NCBI GenBank assembly: GCA_000296795.1
Contig: BAFH01000004.1
Coordinates: 806,001 to 870,000 of the forward strand
Direction of reading: 5' to 3'
Origin: Candidatus Jettenia caeni
Lineage (GTDB): Bacteria; Planctomycetota; Brocadiia; Brocadiales; Brocadiaceae
DNA: 64,000 nucleotides
The translations under genes and the position numbers were made by a program. The notes under the pieces were generated by a model. The model had not been told where the DNA came from and searched no databases. It worked only from the letters and a program-made list of their open reading frames with translations. Position 1 is the first letter of the stretch. Each line of letters opens with the position of its first letter. Positions 52,606 through 62,103 of this stretch are shown piece by piece.

Positions 52606-53664
52606 ATGATATTTTTAATTTCTTTGACTTCGCTCGTTATAACTCTCGTTATCCTGCCAGGCCTTTCCAATGTCGCTTCTAAAATAGGGTTAATGGATTT
52701 ACCTCATAAGAGAAAAATCCACATGAGTCCTAAGCCTCTTGTCGGCGGGCTTGGAATCTTCATAGCCTTTTTTATTTGTTCCCTCTTATTTATCTCTCTT
52801 TCAAACCTGAGAGGATTTTATGTAGGCCTTATAGTCCTTGTTATTACCGGATTTATCGATGATTTCAAAGGATTGAATCATCGATGGAAGTTTGCAGCAC
52901 AAACATTTTCAGCAATTCTTATGATGTATTTTAGTAAAACGGTTCTTGTTTCTTGCGGGAACCTCTTTTCTCTCGGACCAATCCATCTCGGCATTCTCGC
53001 AATTCCTATTACCATATTTTGTGTAGTCGGTGTTATAAACGCAATGAACATGATCGATGGTATCGATGGCCTTGCAGGTGGCATTTCCTTTATAACCCTT
53101 ATATCATTTGCCATTCTCTCTTACATAAACCACCAGAAAGAGTTGATGTTGCTAAGTATAGCCTTGAGTGGCGCTGTTGTTGGTTTCCTGAAATACAATT
53201 GGCATCCTTCTAAACTGTTTATGGGAGATATAGGAAGCGGTTCTCTTGGTTTTACTACCGCTTTTCTCGCAATAGCCATAACACAGAAGCACCACACCCA
53301 TGTTTCACCTATGGTTCCCATACTTATATTGGCCGTACCGATCGTTGATACCTTAACGGTTATGATTAAACGAAAGTTAAAAAACAAAAGTCCATTTCAT
53401 GCAGGCAAAGACCATATCCATCATATCTTGTTAAGGATGGGTTTTCAGAAAAGGACAACCGTTAAGATAATCCTTTTCGCATCATCTCTCTTTGCTATCC
53501 TGGGGATTTTGTGTGCAATCATGAGAGTCCCAGATCATTATTTATTTTTCATATTCTTCACCTACTTCATCCTCTATTTCTCATCTTCGTTCTTTGTAAA
53601 AGAACTTTATATATACAAAATGAAATTCACAAAGAGAATTGGCTTAGCTCATGGCTCAAAATAA
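52606..53664 (+). CDS. Undecaprenyl-phosphate sugar-1-phosphate transferase (WecA/TagO type)
   Basis: 352 residues with about ten membrane helices. Family MraY/WecA: LPHKRKIHMSPKPLVGGLGI (Lys and Gly-Gly of the early motif), GFIDDFKGLNHRWKF (DD), MNMIDGIDGLAGGIS (NxxxxDGxDGL), and LFMGDIGSGSLGF; HAGKDHIHHILLRMG gives the His box. It transfers a sugar phosphate to undecaprenyl phosphate, the first membrane step of polymer synthesis. N-acetylglucosamine is the most likely sugar by similarity. The ribosome site is weak. It is the only clear initiating enzyme here. Confidence 0.9.
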   Translation: MIFLISLTSLVITLVILPGLSNVASKIGLMDLPHKRKIHMSPKPLVGGLGIFIAFFICSLLFISLSNLRGFYVGLIVLVITGFIDDFKGLNHRWKFAAQTFSAILMMYFSKTVLVSCGNLFSLGPIHLGILAIPITIFCVVGVINAMNMIDGIDGLAGGISFITLISFAILSYINHQKELMLLSIALSGAVVGFLKYNWHPSKLFMGDIGSGSLGFTTAFLAIAITQKHHTHVSPMVPILILAVPIVDTLTVMIKRKLKNKSPFHAGKDHIHHILLRMGFQKRTTVKIILFASSLFAILGILCAIMRVPDHYLFFIFFTYFILYFSSSFFVKELYIYKMKFTKRIGLAHGSK

Positions 53665-53721
53665 TAACTAAATCAGAGTATACTTTCCTAAAATTTGTTA
53701 CGTGTTTGGTATCCCGTATGT

Positions 53722-55167
53722 CTATTGAATTGGAGTGATATGATCAGCAGGGTTGCCTATGCTGTAAGTTTGGTATCCCGTACGTTTATTGAATTGCCGT
53801 TGATACTTTGCATTCCAAAAGGCATTGGCTGATGTTTGTATTATTTTTTTTAAAGCATTAATATTTCCCCCTAACGCAGCGAACCATGTAGTGGCAATCA
53901 TTCCTTCTGCATGTATAGGTATGTTTGCAATATAATGACTAAAATTTTCTATTGTCACTTCACTCTTCCAAGTAGCGCCAAGTACTTTGTGACCAGCTTC
54001 TATAAACGATAAAGCCGAAGGGAAATTCGGTTGTTCATCAAAATAATGCCAATCACAAATAACGATCTCCTTAGGAATTTTATTTCTTAAAGAAGCATAA
54101 TTTAGTTGAGCGCCGTGTAAACAATTGGCTAACATTGTTGGAAATTCATCAGGAGCAATAAGCATATCCCCCCACATCCATGTCCTAATGCCACGCTCTT
54201 TTAGATACGTATGTATACGTTCTACATCCTTCAAAAAAAGTTCTGGAGGCAGCATTTCTTTTCCCTCTTGAATCAATTTTTCCCTCGTTTTTTTACTATA
54301 GCCTGCCACCTCATCATGTCCTATATGGAATGCTTTTGGGTTAATTAGATCTATAACTTCATCAATCATAGGCAAGATGGTAGTATAAGTAGCCTCATTT
54401 TGAGGATCATAAGTAGCTTTATTATACATAAGTTGAGGGTAAAATTCTTTAAGTAATTTTTCCTGATGTGTCAGTAAACTCATATCTGGTATGATATCAA
54501 GTCCGTTTTCTTTGGCAAATCTTACTATATTTAAAAACTCTTCCTTTGACCATGTACCCTCACTTGCTAACTGCTCCATTGTATTGAAGGCAACATTGTT
54601 TCTTATCATAATTATCAAAGTATTATAATGGCCAAAGCGTGCTAATTTTATCAGTTCTTTCATACCTTCTAGTCCTAACCTTTTTACAATCCCTAAATGA
54701 AGAGCACGGATTCTCATATCAGGCCAATTAGCAATCTTCCCTTTTTTAATTTTCCCATTATTTTCCCTTACCAGTGCTTCAAAAAAAGTTAAGCCATACA
54801 ATGCACCTAAATAGTCCTTTCCTGTGATTAATATCTTATCAGAAGATATCACTATCGTGTAACCCTCATACTGTCTTAACGCCTTTATCATTCGGTTTGG
54901 TAATACTTTAACTACTATATCTATGGTACTTTCTTGTGAATCTAAACTTTGTATGTAATTTTCTAACTCAAGTACCATGGATTCAAAACGATTTCTAAAG
55001 TAAGGAGGAGTAATTAATTTACTATTTGAACCTACTATAATATATCTGCTCACAAGATTCTTTTGTTTTGGAGATGGAACAATGATTTGCTCAGCTAACA
55101 CAATACTACTCCACAATAGTAAGAAGAATAGTAAAGAGGAAAAAAAACTTGTTCTTTTATAATTCAT
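53722..55167 (-). CDS. Exported GH20 beta-N-acetylhexosaminidase
   Basis: 481 residues with GAGGTGAT before the ATG. Signal peptide MNYKRTSFFSSLLFFLLLWS to LAEQ. An N-terminal GH20b-like domain (about 30-145) precedes the GH20 barrel. The catalytic Asp-Glu pair is in HIGHDEVAGY (Asp285, Glu286), preceded by MRIRALHLGIVKRLG and DIIPDMSLLTHQE. WMWGDM and CDWHYFDEQPNFPSAL supply later active-site aromatics. It would release terminal GlcNAc or GalNAc from a polymer or peptidoglycan fragments. In this locus it may trim the secreted polysaccharide. Confidence 0.85.
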   Translation of the reverse strand: MNYKRTSFFSSLLFFLLLWSSIVLAEQIIVPSPKQKNLVSRYIIVGSNSKLITPPYFRNRFESMVLELENYIQSLDSQESTIDIVVKVLPNRMIKALRQYEGYTIVISSDKILITGKDYLGALYGLTFFEALVRENNGKIKKGKIANWPDMRIRALHLGIVKRLGLEGMKELIKLARFGHYNTLIIMIRNNVAFNTMEQLASEGTWSKEEFLNIVRFAKENGLDIIPDMSLLTHQEKLLKEFYPQLMYNKATYDPQNEATYTTILPMIDEVIDLINPKAFHIGHDEVAGYSKKTREKLIQEGKEMLPPELFLKDVERIHTYLKERGIRTWMWGDMLIAPDEFPTMLANCLHGAQLNYASLRNKIPKEIVICDWHYFDEQPNFPSALSFIEAGHKVLGATWKSEVTIENFSHYIANIPIHAEGMIATTWFAALGGNINALKKIIQTSANAFWNAKYQRQFNKRTGYQTYSIGNPADHITPIQ

Positions 55168-55529
55168 ATATCACCTCGTAATTATAATCTCAAACTAAGT
55201 CAGGGCATTTATATTTGACTCTGAAATAGATTTTATGTTTAGAAATCATCCCAATAAACACTGGATTTTAAATGCTTATAGATGATAAATTAGATTTTTA
55301 GGATGACTTCAATCTTTAACTTTATTTTAAAATCAAAAAACATACCATGAGATTAAATTGCACTTTACGTAGGTAGAATATTATTTTATTAAAACCCACA
55401 TTCCGTATCTATTTATAAGTCTTTATATATAATAAGTTACAAAACTGTAAATTTGGCAGTTAAAAAATTAAGTTTAGTAATTTCAAGAACTTATGACTGT
55501 TAGGTGTGGAATATGGGTTAAAAAAATTT
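55168..55529. other. AT-rich gap with a diverged MITE copy
   Basis: Holds a diverged copy (55240-55311) of the element at 62315-62418: TAGAAATCATCCCAATAAAC at the left and GCTTATAGATGATAAATTAG near the right end. The rest is about 25% GC with no gene. Confidence 0.4.
55240..55311. mobile_element. Diverged, shorter copy of the 62315 MITE-like element
   Basis: 72 bp. CTTATAGATGATAAATT is shared with 62381-62397. The ends are TAGAAATCATCCCAATAA and (inverted) TGAAGTCATCCTAAAA, similar to but less perfect than the TAGAAGCTATCCC ends of the other copy. Confidence 0.45.
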
Positions 55530-55657
55530 AAATTTAATTTAAGTTGTATATTTATAAACACTTAAATCTACACAACTTAATATTTTAATCTTTTCTACGA
55601 GAAAATCATGGTATTTGTTGGTTAAGTGTTTATAACTGCTATACTTAAATTAAATTT
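55530..55657. repeat. 128-bp structure with 36-bp imperfect inverted arms
   Basis: Arms 55530-55565 and 55622-55657 are inverted copies. The outer 14 bases (AAATTTAATTTAAG) and inner TTATAAACACTTAA are identical, with a short mismatch block between. It may be a MITE or a large operator in the 1.5-kb gap upstream of the GH20 gene and behind the sulfotransferase gene. Confidence 0.5.
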
Positions 55658-55761
55658 TTCTATATTTTCAATAAGGCATGAATTACCATAACAAGAAGAG
55701 AATAAAAGACTATTAATAAAATGATAAAGTGTGAAATATCACATAAGTGTGCCGTTACAAA

Positions 55762-55779
55762 AATGTGACATGCCACATT
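55762..55779. promoter_or_regulatory. Near-palindrome, candidate operator upstream of GH20
   Basis: AATGTGACATGCCACATT: arms AATGTG/CACATT with a CATG core and one non-pairing position per side. It is 595 bases upstream of the GH20 start. Its TGTGaCATG word loosely resembles the TGTGTCATG next to the beta-helix gene palindrome (11602-11610). Confidence 0.3.
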
Positions 55780-56074
55780 GCATTATGTAAGAAGGAAAAT
55801 AAGGCATACCCCATTGTTACGTTCAAGTTTTTATTAGGAAGGATAAGAGAAGAATCTTGAATGTCAAATGAATTGATGGAGTCTCTCAAAATACTTCATC
55901 TGCCTCTAGCTAGGATTTCTCACCGAAGAGATAGACATACCCCATTGATTATGTTATAAGATACGAAAGGGTAACAGATTATACCAAAAGGAGGAGGGAG
56001 AGAAGGTGAAAACAGGGTGTAAAGACGTAATAGAGAGTATCAGGAGTTACATGGAAGAAAGGTCATAAGCCAAT

Positions 56075-56200
56075 GTAATGGTGGGAGAATAACAACGGAT
56101 GCAAGAGGACTTTTACTGAGAGAAGGAGAACAAGCAAGAGGTTTTATACAAGAGTTTTCAAAGTGTTTTACCGATTATCGGGATCAAGACGCACTAGCTC
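56075..56200 (+). pseudogene. IS1380-type transposase N-terminal remnant
   Basis: Reading RITTDARGLLLREGEQARG and FIQEFSKCFTDYRDQDAL gives the start of an IS1380-type transposase (the usual form has the G-G-L-L-L-R-E ... F-T-D-x-R-D run). The frame is lost after 56200, where a copy of the 35906 element begins. No complete transposase remains. Confidence 0.6.
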
Positions 56201-56276
56201 GACATTCACAATTCGAGGGTTAGGTAAGCCGTTGAGCCAATAAATTCAATGGGTCATGGAAAAAGGTCGGCACTAC
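56199..56276. mobile_element. Partial copy of the 17-bp-TIR element
   Basis: CGACATTCACAATTCGAGGG (from 56199) to TGGAAAAAGGTCGGCACTAC matches the left half of the element at 35906-36080 at most positions, with a diverged end repeat. The right half is absent. Confidence 0.55.
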
Positions 56277-56284
56277 AGATCGAC

Positions 56285-56456
56285 TTATCCTGATGCATAA
56301 ACCTTAGGCGGCGGTTGTTCAGGAAGCATCAATCCCAATTGTGCTAAAAGAAGAGAAACATCCTTATCCGGCTGGGTATAGCGGCTCATGACAATGTGAC
56401 GACCTGTCATATCATGAAGATTTAGAGTTTTGCATAGAGGCACTAACGTGACTTTA
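56285..56456 (-). pseudogene. Transposase-like C-terminal remnant
   Basis: A minus-strand frame ends at 56285 with MTGRHIVMSRYTQPDKDVSL and LLAQLGLMLPEQPPPKVYAS. It resembles transposase C-termini in composition and in an LLxxLGLxLP pattern; the family is not certain. Its upstream end falls at the perfect palindrome at 56443-56476, which breaks the frame. Confidence 0.4.
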
Positions 56457-56476
56457 CTAAAGTAAAGTCACGTTAG
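56443..56476. repeat. Perfect 34-bp palindrome
   Basis: CTAACGTGACTTTACT-AA-AGTAAAGTCACGTTAG: two 16-base arms, exact inverted copies, separated by two bases. The left arm continues the transposase-like frame, while the right arm is its mirror image. It may be a foldback rearrangement, a cruciform site or a hairpin terminator. Confidence 0.8.
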
Positions 56477-56647
56477 ACAGTGGGATACACCTTAAACTTA
56501 AACGCTCTATAACAAATATTACGATATCTATTAAAAATTTAAAGTAACGTGATTAAACTCCTTTTAGAATATCAATCTCCATTGAGAAAAATCACAATCT
56601 CTTGAGTAAAAACTTTCAAATCGCCGTCATTCAACTTTCGGTAGAAT

Positions 56648-57541
56648 TCAGGTCTTCTTTATTAGCCAACTTGGAAAATTCGAATAACCTCTCAACAAAA
56701 GTTTATTCAGTAATCTATTATTATGTTCCTCATACAACGAATCAAGATATGAACGCGTGTAATCTGAAATAGTCTCGTCCTTAGAATCATGGTTTACAAA
56801 GTAATACATATCCCTAATAATTTTCTTACTATCAGGATATCTTCTAAAGAATTTTTCAAACCTTTTATTAATATTTATAGCTAACTTATGAATCAACTTA
56901 TTTTTATAAAGAGTACTTTTATTCTCAATAGAAAATTTATAATAAGAATAAATCTCTTTATCGATATCAAGCCAAGAACATAGTTCAGACATAAAAGAGT
57001 ATGGATTTGCATTCATATTCTCAAAAAAAACAATTTTAATAGAACCATTAAAAATAGCATACCAATCATCCAAATAATCATCATAAAAACCGCTCTGGAT
57101 TGCTTTAAAAGAATAATATTTTTCTTTAGACAACCCATTACAAAGTCTAACATATTCATCAAAAGATATACTCTTTGGTATCCATGCTGTTCCTTTAAGA
57201 TGTTTGTAAAATGAAAATAGGCGATTTACAGGATCGCGAAAAACAAGAATAATCTTTATAGGACCTAGCCTTTCATATATTGCACGTGCAACTTTCACCC
57301 CTCCATAAAAATATCTTGGTGTGGCTTCTAAAATATACCGATGATCATCACAATGGCAAAAATATTTCTTATAATCATCTATTGGTTGCAGTTCTTTATC
57401 ATCTATTAATGGTGAAAAGTAGTGTGTTTCCTTTATGTTTGAAGTACAAATATCAGGATGTTTTGACAGATACGAAAAAAGTGATGTAGTACCTGCCTTG
57501 CCAACACCGGCAATTATGAGGTTTGGTAAATAATTCTTCAT
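56648..57541 (-). CDS. Sulfotransferase (PAPS-dependent)
   Basis: 297 residues. The 5-prime phosphosulfate loop is GVGKAGTTSLFSYLSKHPDI (12-31), and the 3-prime phosphate-binding segment is IKIILVFRDPVNRLFSFYKH. The rest fits the carbohydrate/protein sulfotransferase fold (HYFSPLIDDKE, EATPRYFYGG). It should transfer sulfate from PAPS to a sugar or lipid. Its place among glycosyltransferases and glycosidases makes a sulfated polysaccharide likely. No PAPS-synthesis gene is in the window. The gaps on both sides are AT-rich. Confidence 0.88.
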   Translation of the reverse strand: MKNYLPNLIIAGVGKAGTTSLFSYLSKHPDICTSNIKETHYFSPLIDDKELQPIDDYKKYFCHCDDHRYILEATPRYFYGGVKVARAIYERLGPIKIILVFRDPVNRLFSFYKHLKGTAWIPKSISFDEYVRLCNGLSKEKYYSFKAIQSGFYDDYLDDWYAIFNGSIKIVFFENMNANPYSFMSELCSWLDIDKEIYSYYKFSIENKSTLYKNKLIHKLAININKRFEKFFRRYPDSKKIIRDMYYFVNHDSKDETISDYTRSYLDSLYEEHNNRLLNKLLLRGYSNFPSWLIKKT

Positions 57542-58144
57542 AATATTCCTACACTAAATATTCCCTAAAAGATTTGAATAATGAACTAAAAACGCCGTCG
57601 TTTAAATTTCTTCCAATAACATTTGAAAGAAGAGAAAAGGCAATGGGAAATAAAAAAAATATGAGAAGTACTGCAAAGCAACATAATGGTACCTAAATCT
57701 TACAATAAGGCTTAGCCTTGGGGTTTATTTTTTAAAGTATATACCACGAGAGCTACCAGATAAACAAATCCCAGAGCAACGTTTTTTTGTATCTTTCAAT
57801 AATAATATAGGCACCGATTGAATGTCAGTTTGACTATTATCAAGGCAGGCATATTCAGAAAATTGAGCGTTATTGAAATTTGCGTTTTATTGCAAGGACT
57901 CCTGTCTGCCTTAATAAAACAAAATACCTATCCCTGCTTTTATGCGGACAAGTATCAATAATGTCCTTGAAACTCCTCCTATTTACCTTTAATGAAGTCA
58001 AGCTCGCTATGAATTCCTCGTTTGAATTTTGATTCCACCGAAGAAAAAATTAGTCTCTTAAAATTTAACAAAGTACTGATTGAGTTCACAATGGTATTAG
58101 TATAACCACTTAGATGTCAATAATCCGGAATTTAGATATATTAT
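57542..58144. other. 600-base gap between the sulfotransferase and GH5 genes
   Basis: About 33% GC. Contains a spaced inverted repeat, AAGGCAG (about 57842) and CTGCCTT (about 57905). No gene, RNA or terminator with a clear U-tract is recognised. Some short frames look non-coding. Confidence 0.35.
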
Positions 58145-59221
58145 TCATTGATGCGAAAACATTTTTTTTAATGTCTCCCAGCGAACAGATTTTTCTCCTA
58201 CATAATGGCTTTGCCAGTCTTTGGGTTTATCAATTGAAAAAACAGAATCATAATCTGGATTCCAACCATGATATCCTTTGTAGCTATGATACGCCCATCC
58301 CCATCCATAGCGATTAAATATACTTACTAAGTCAAGGAGATACTGTTCTCCTCCAGGCGCCCACCTAATAACACTAAATTCACCTATCCAGACAAAGACA
58401 TTATATTTTTCTTGGAAAGAACGTAAATCTGAAAGGCTTTTCTCCAACGTCTTTTTATCCCAGTATTTATTTAATACAAATCCAGGATAAACTAATCCTC
58501 TTTTCCTATCTTTTATTCCCTGATGGGTGTAATTATGCGGTGTATACATATGCGCGCCATAAATTATTTTCTTATCATCTAATGGTTTGAACTCCTTATA
58601 TCCCTTTGCCAATCCGCCGGGACCTGGAGTTACAATTATCCATCGTTTAAAGTCATATTTCCTAACCTCTTTAATGATATCTTGTAAAAGTTTAGGCCAT
58701 GCAGGAGGAACAATAATTTTATTTCCGTCACGCAAAAGAGGTTCACTTAACACCTCATATGCACCTAATTCAGTTCCTCTCTTCTCAAAATGCTTTACAA
58801 TATTTCCAACTAAGCTAATTACTTCAGTAAGATACTCAGGATTATTCCAAAAACCAGGGGATTCCTGATTTAATAATAAATTAGGGTTTATAGGGAATTG
58901 ATGGATACTAATGATTCCAGCAACACCTTCTCTACGACACGCATCCAACATTTTATCAGCATATTCAATACCTTTTGACCATACAACATTGGAACTTAAG
59001 TTTTGTCGCTGAGCCATCTGCCGTACATTTAATGTTATTCGCACTGAATTAATATCAAGGCGTTTCTTGAGAATTATAATATCCTCTGGTACAGAATTTG
59101 AGATATCTAAAGTAACTCCTCTCCAAGGCCAATTTTTCGGAATTTCAGTTGATAGCGCATCTTGCACACCAAACAACCATGTTGCAATTATTATACTTAT
59201 TAGATTGTAAATAAAATACAC
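58145..59221 (-). CDS. GH5-type glycoside hydrolase, atypical
   Basis: 358 residues from a GTG with GAGGAGG eight bases before it. Signal segment residues 3-25. Cellulase-fold barrel (GH5): WRGVTLDISNSVPEDI, GIISIHQFPINPN, YGAHMYTPHNYTHQG, and the nucleophile in VWIGEFSVIRWAPGG (Glu281). The acid/base position is YEVLSEPLL (Glu160): the usual NEP is SEP. The glutamate is kept but the assisting Asn is Ser, which may lower or change activity. It would cut a beta-glycan such as its own polymer. It belongs to the minus-strand block but is separated by 385 bases from the ligase gene. Confidence 0.8.
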   Translation of the reverse strand: MYFIYNLISIIIATWLFGVQDALSTEIPKNWPWRGVTLDISNSVPEDIIILKKRLDINSVRITLNVRQMAQRQNLSSNVVWSKGIEYADKMLDACRREGVAGIISIHQFPINPNLLLNQESPGFWNNPEYLTEVISLVGNIVKHFEKRGTELGAYEVLSEPLLRDGNKIIVPPAWPKLLQDIIKEVRKYDFKRWIIVTPGPGGLAKGYKEFKPLDDKKIIYGAHMYTPHNYTHQGIKDRKRGLVYPGFVLNKYWDKKTLEKSLSDLRSFQEKYNVFVWIGEFSVIRWAPGGEQYLLDLVSIFNRYGWGWAYHSYKGYHGWNPDYDSVFSIDKPKDWQSHYVGEKSVRWETLKKMFSHQ

Positions 59222-59606
59222 TTATGAATCCTCCTCTTTTTTAGCTAAAAGGATAATTATAAGGATTTGATATTAAAAAGCTTTTTTTAACGATTAATCG
59301 CTTATCTGAGAATAACTTTAACTTTTCTCCGGCAAATAATGATTGCAGCCAAGAGAAGAAGTACTTCATAGGTCTCATTAAACTTTTCACAGTATACTAC
59401 CTGAATTTTGTAATTGAATACAGACAAAAGTTGATAAGCATAAGTAAAGTAACAACTTGATTTATTTGGTTAACTCACCTATTTGGTGTAAGGTATTAAA
59501 AGAATTAAGCCATTATTTTACTACAACTTCTTTTGCCAACGATGCCTTTAACCACCATTGCTCTCTATCAATACTTTGTCACTGCTAGGCAATACCTTCC
59601 GGTTCA
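59222..59606. other. Gap with a possible gene remnant
   Basis: A minus-strand stretch near 59523-59570 reads DREQWWLKASLAKEVVVK then stops; it has no good start. It could be the tail of a lost gene. Nothing else is recognised. Confidence 0.25.
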
Positions 59607-60935
59607 TCATATTCTGCCAGACTGGCATGCCATAAGGATAGGTTTTCTTGGTATAAATGGATTCTTTATATTCCCGATATAAGCAATTAAAGAACCTAAA
59701 ATAATAATTATAGGGAGAAAACTGCCCTTGTTGAAAAATCCAGAGATTACCAATGTAGTTACTAAAATAACTAAACTGATTGCAACAATTAACTTCCCAG
59801 CAAGATGAATATATGAATTCATTGATAAGGCATGCATTTTTCCATATCGAATCAATTTATAAAAATAAAAAATATATATACATATCCCAATAATTCCAGT
59901 TTTTACTAAAATATACATATATCCATTATGTAAATATGGAATGTATCTCTGGGTTACACCACCCAACTCAATATAAAATCCCAAATCTATCAAAGTACCA
60001 AACCCGCTCCCAATGATATATTGTATTACTCCACCGGCAAGATATGTTTGTAGCGCCTTAAAGGCTTCAAATCCTCGCCAATTGCTGTTTATATCTTTTT
60101 TCTCTTTATAATTTTTAACAATAGTCTCTTGAAAGGAACGTGCTGTTTTTCCCATGAAGGTTTTCTTAGAACCAACTTGTTCTGATTCTGGCATCATCGT
60201 GACCAGAAGAGCAAAAAATATAATTATTCCTATAAGCAACATGATATTCTTTAATTTTTTTAAATTTAGTAAATCATAGATAACCAAACCCATAATTAAT
60301 AGAGATACCCAAAGAGTTCTCGAAAAAGAGAGTATTAGTGAGAACATACAAAGTACAAAAGTAATCCTCACAAACCACCTGTTTTTTGTGATGTTAATTT
60401 TAGAGCGATGGGCTGCTGCAATAATTACAATTGCCAATACTGAAAGAAAATAACCTTTTCCAGCATCACCTCTAATTTCATTAATTGATTGATTCAACAA
60501 TGATGGGTCAATAATTATCTTTGAAATATGATAAAATGAACAGATAGCCGCTGATATTAAAATGATTCTAAATAGACTCTTTAAATCGCGAATATGTAAC
60601 ATCAGCACATATCCGACTATCAATGCTAATACGGATGTACCAACATACCATATATCTTTAACTACATTAAAAGGGATATTACCATAAGACCCTAAAATTC
60701 CTATAATCATAAATACCGCCATTGGTATGAAAAGATAAAACAAACCTCGTTGAATCCTAAAGCCAGATAAAATAAACCAACACATGAAATAAAAAAACAT
60801 TAATACGGAAACGATTTCAGTAGGTAAGATCATAGATATGCAAGTAAACAAGAACAATATCCAAATAGTTAAGTTTTTTTTTGCAATAGTAAAGATATTT
60901 ATATTACGGTTATCTATAACATTCACATTATTCAT
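59607..60935 (-). CDS. O-antigen ligase/polymerase-like membrane protein (Wzy/WaaL)
   Basis: 442 residues with about ten to twelve membrane helices (for example LTIWILFLFTCISMILPTEI; VSVLMFFYFMCWFILSGFRI; LLIGIIIFFALLVTMMPESE). A large outer loop lies between residues about 225 and 330 (GFEAFKALQTYLAGGVIQYI). The final loop resembles the O-antigen ligase domain (IIGSGFGTLIDLGFYIELGG; PYLHNGYMYILVKTGI), which has the Arg-x-HN-x8-G-type element. It would polymerise or ligate repeat units in the periplasm. It begins one base after the GT4 stop codon. Confidence 0.85.
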   Translation of the reverse strand: MNNVNVIDNRNINIFTIAKKNLTIWILFLFTCISMILPTEIVSVLMFFYFMCWFILSGFRIQRGLFYLFIPMAVFMIIGILGSYGNIPFNVVKDIWYVGTSVLALIVGYVLMLHIRDLKSLFRIILISAAICSFYHISKIIIDPSLLNQSINEIRGDAGKGYFLSVLAIVIIAAAHRSKINITKNRWFVRITFVLCMFSLILSFSRTLWVSLLIMGLVIYDLLNLKKLKNIMLLIGIIIFFALLVTMMPESEQVGSKKTFMGKTARSFQETIVKNYKEKKDINSNWRGFEAFKALQTYLAGGVIQYIIGSGFGTLIDLGFYIELGGVTQRYIPYLHNGYMYILVKTGIIGICIYIFYFYKLIRYGKMHALSMNSYIHLAGKLIVAISLVILVTTLVISGFFNKGSFLPIIIILGSLIAYIGNIKNPFIPRKPILMACQSGRI

Positions 60936-60936
60936 T

Positions 60937-62103
60937 TTAAATTATTTTCATAAGTAACTTGTATATCGACTCAATAGAAAAAATATAATTACTCAGAGAA
61001 AATTTCTCGTTTAATCGGTTAAAACCATTATTTCCCAGCCGATGTCTTTTTTCTTTATTATTAATCAAATCTTCTATAGCATCTGCAAGTGCATAAGAAT
61101 TTCTGGGCTCGAATAATACACCAGTTTCCTGATCTATTACAATCTCTTTTAATCCACCGCAGTTTGCTGCTATAACTGGCTTTTTTGCAGCCATCGCTTC
61201 TAAAGCAACCAACCCGAATGGTTCAGGCTCAGTTGAAGGTACAACCGCAATATCACATGTATCCCATACAACCCAAATATCATTCCTGAAATCCATCACT
61301 GTTGTTTGCTCCTGGATCTGTGAAGCCGCAATTTGTAAAAACAAGTTGTCCACAAAGCATTCCTGTTTGTAAGGTGAGCTCCCAACAATAAGATAATGGA
61401 TATTTCTCAATCCCTTCTTCCACAATAAGTCAGCAGCTTCGACTAATAATCCCTGCCCCTTCCAACGATTAATTCTCCCTACCAATGCCACTAAAACATC
61501 GTTATTAACAAGACCCAATTGTTGACGTAATTCAGCTACAGATTGCTTGTCAACTTTCTCTGAACGTTCTAAACCATTCCAGACAACAATAGACTTTACA
61601 GCCAAAACTGGTTGTGATTCTATCAACAGTTTCATTGTAGCGTTAGAATTGCAAATTACCTTTGTAGCAAATATTTTCAACAGGTACGGTAAAAAATGAC
61701 GCACCAACTTCGGATGAACAATCATCTCGTGAACATGCCAAACATGCGGAATCCTTTTCCACCTTGCCCACAATGCACCTGACAGTACTGCGAGGGTATT
61801 TGAATGAACAACATCCACGGTAATATCAGCCAAGACTTTATTTATGGCACGCATGGAACAGAACAACTTAAAAGGTAATTTCAATAACCCTATTGGATTA
61901 AAGGTCAACCGACCTATTATTGTTAAAGGTACTACATAAGTTTTTATGCCTGACAGCTTTAATTTCTGAGCCAGCGGTCCTTCAAAAGGCAAGAGTACGA
62001 CCGGACGAAATTTTTTTTTATTCAAACCCAAAACAAGAGAAAGCAATGCTTTGTCTGAACCGTACATATCAGCAGAAGGATGAACATATAGAATTGTTTT
62101 CAT
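60937..62103 (-). CDS. Glycosyltransferase family 4
   Basis: 388 residues. GT-B fold. N-terminal ILYVHPSADMYGSDKALLSL and the mid-domain VVWNGLERSEKVDKQSVAEL; C-terminal GRINRWKGQGLLVEAADLLW, DIAVVPSTEPEPFGLVALEA (the E-x7-E family signature) and MAAKKPVIAANCGGLKEIV. Donor and acceptor are unknown; mannose or N-acetylhexosamine is typical. It is directly followed by the polymerase gene, so they are one operon. Confidence 0.93.
   Translation of the reverse strand: MKTILYVHPSADMYGSDKALLSLVLGLNKKKFRPVVLLPFEGPLAQKLKLSGIKTYVVPLTIIGRLTFNPIGLLKLPFKLFCSMRAINKVLADITVDVVHSNTLAVLSGALWARWKRIPHVWHVHEMIVHPKLVRHFLPYLLKIFATKVICNSNATMKLLIESQPVLAVKSIVVWNGLERSEKVDKQSVAELRQQLGLVNNDVLVALVGRINRWKGQGLLVEAADLLWKKGLRNIHYLIVGSSPYKQECFVDNLFLQIAASQIQEQTTVMDFRNDIWVVWDTCDIAVVPSTEPEPFGLVALEAMAAKKPVIAANCGGLKEIVIDQETGVLFEPRNSYALADAIEDLINNKEKRHRLGNNGFNRLNEKFSLSNYIFSIESIYKLLMKII

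Noticed and set aside
55741-55800. Possible sigma-54 promoter near the TGTGACATG near-palindrome
   Set aside because: The GG-N10-GC spacing is not met on either strand.
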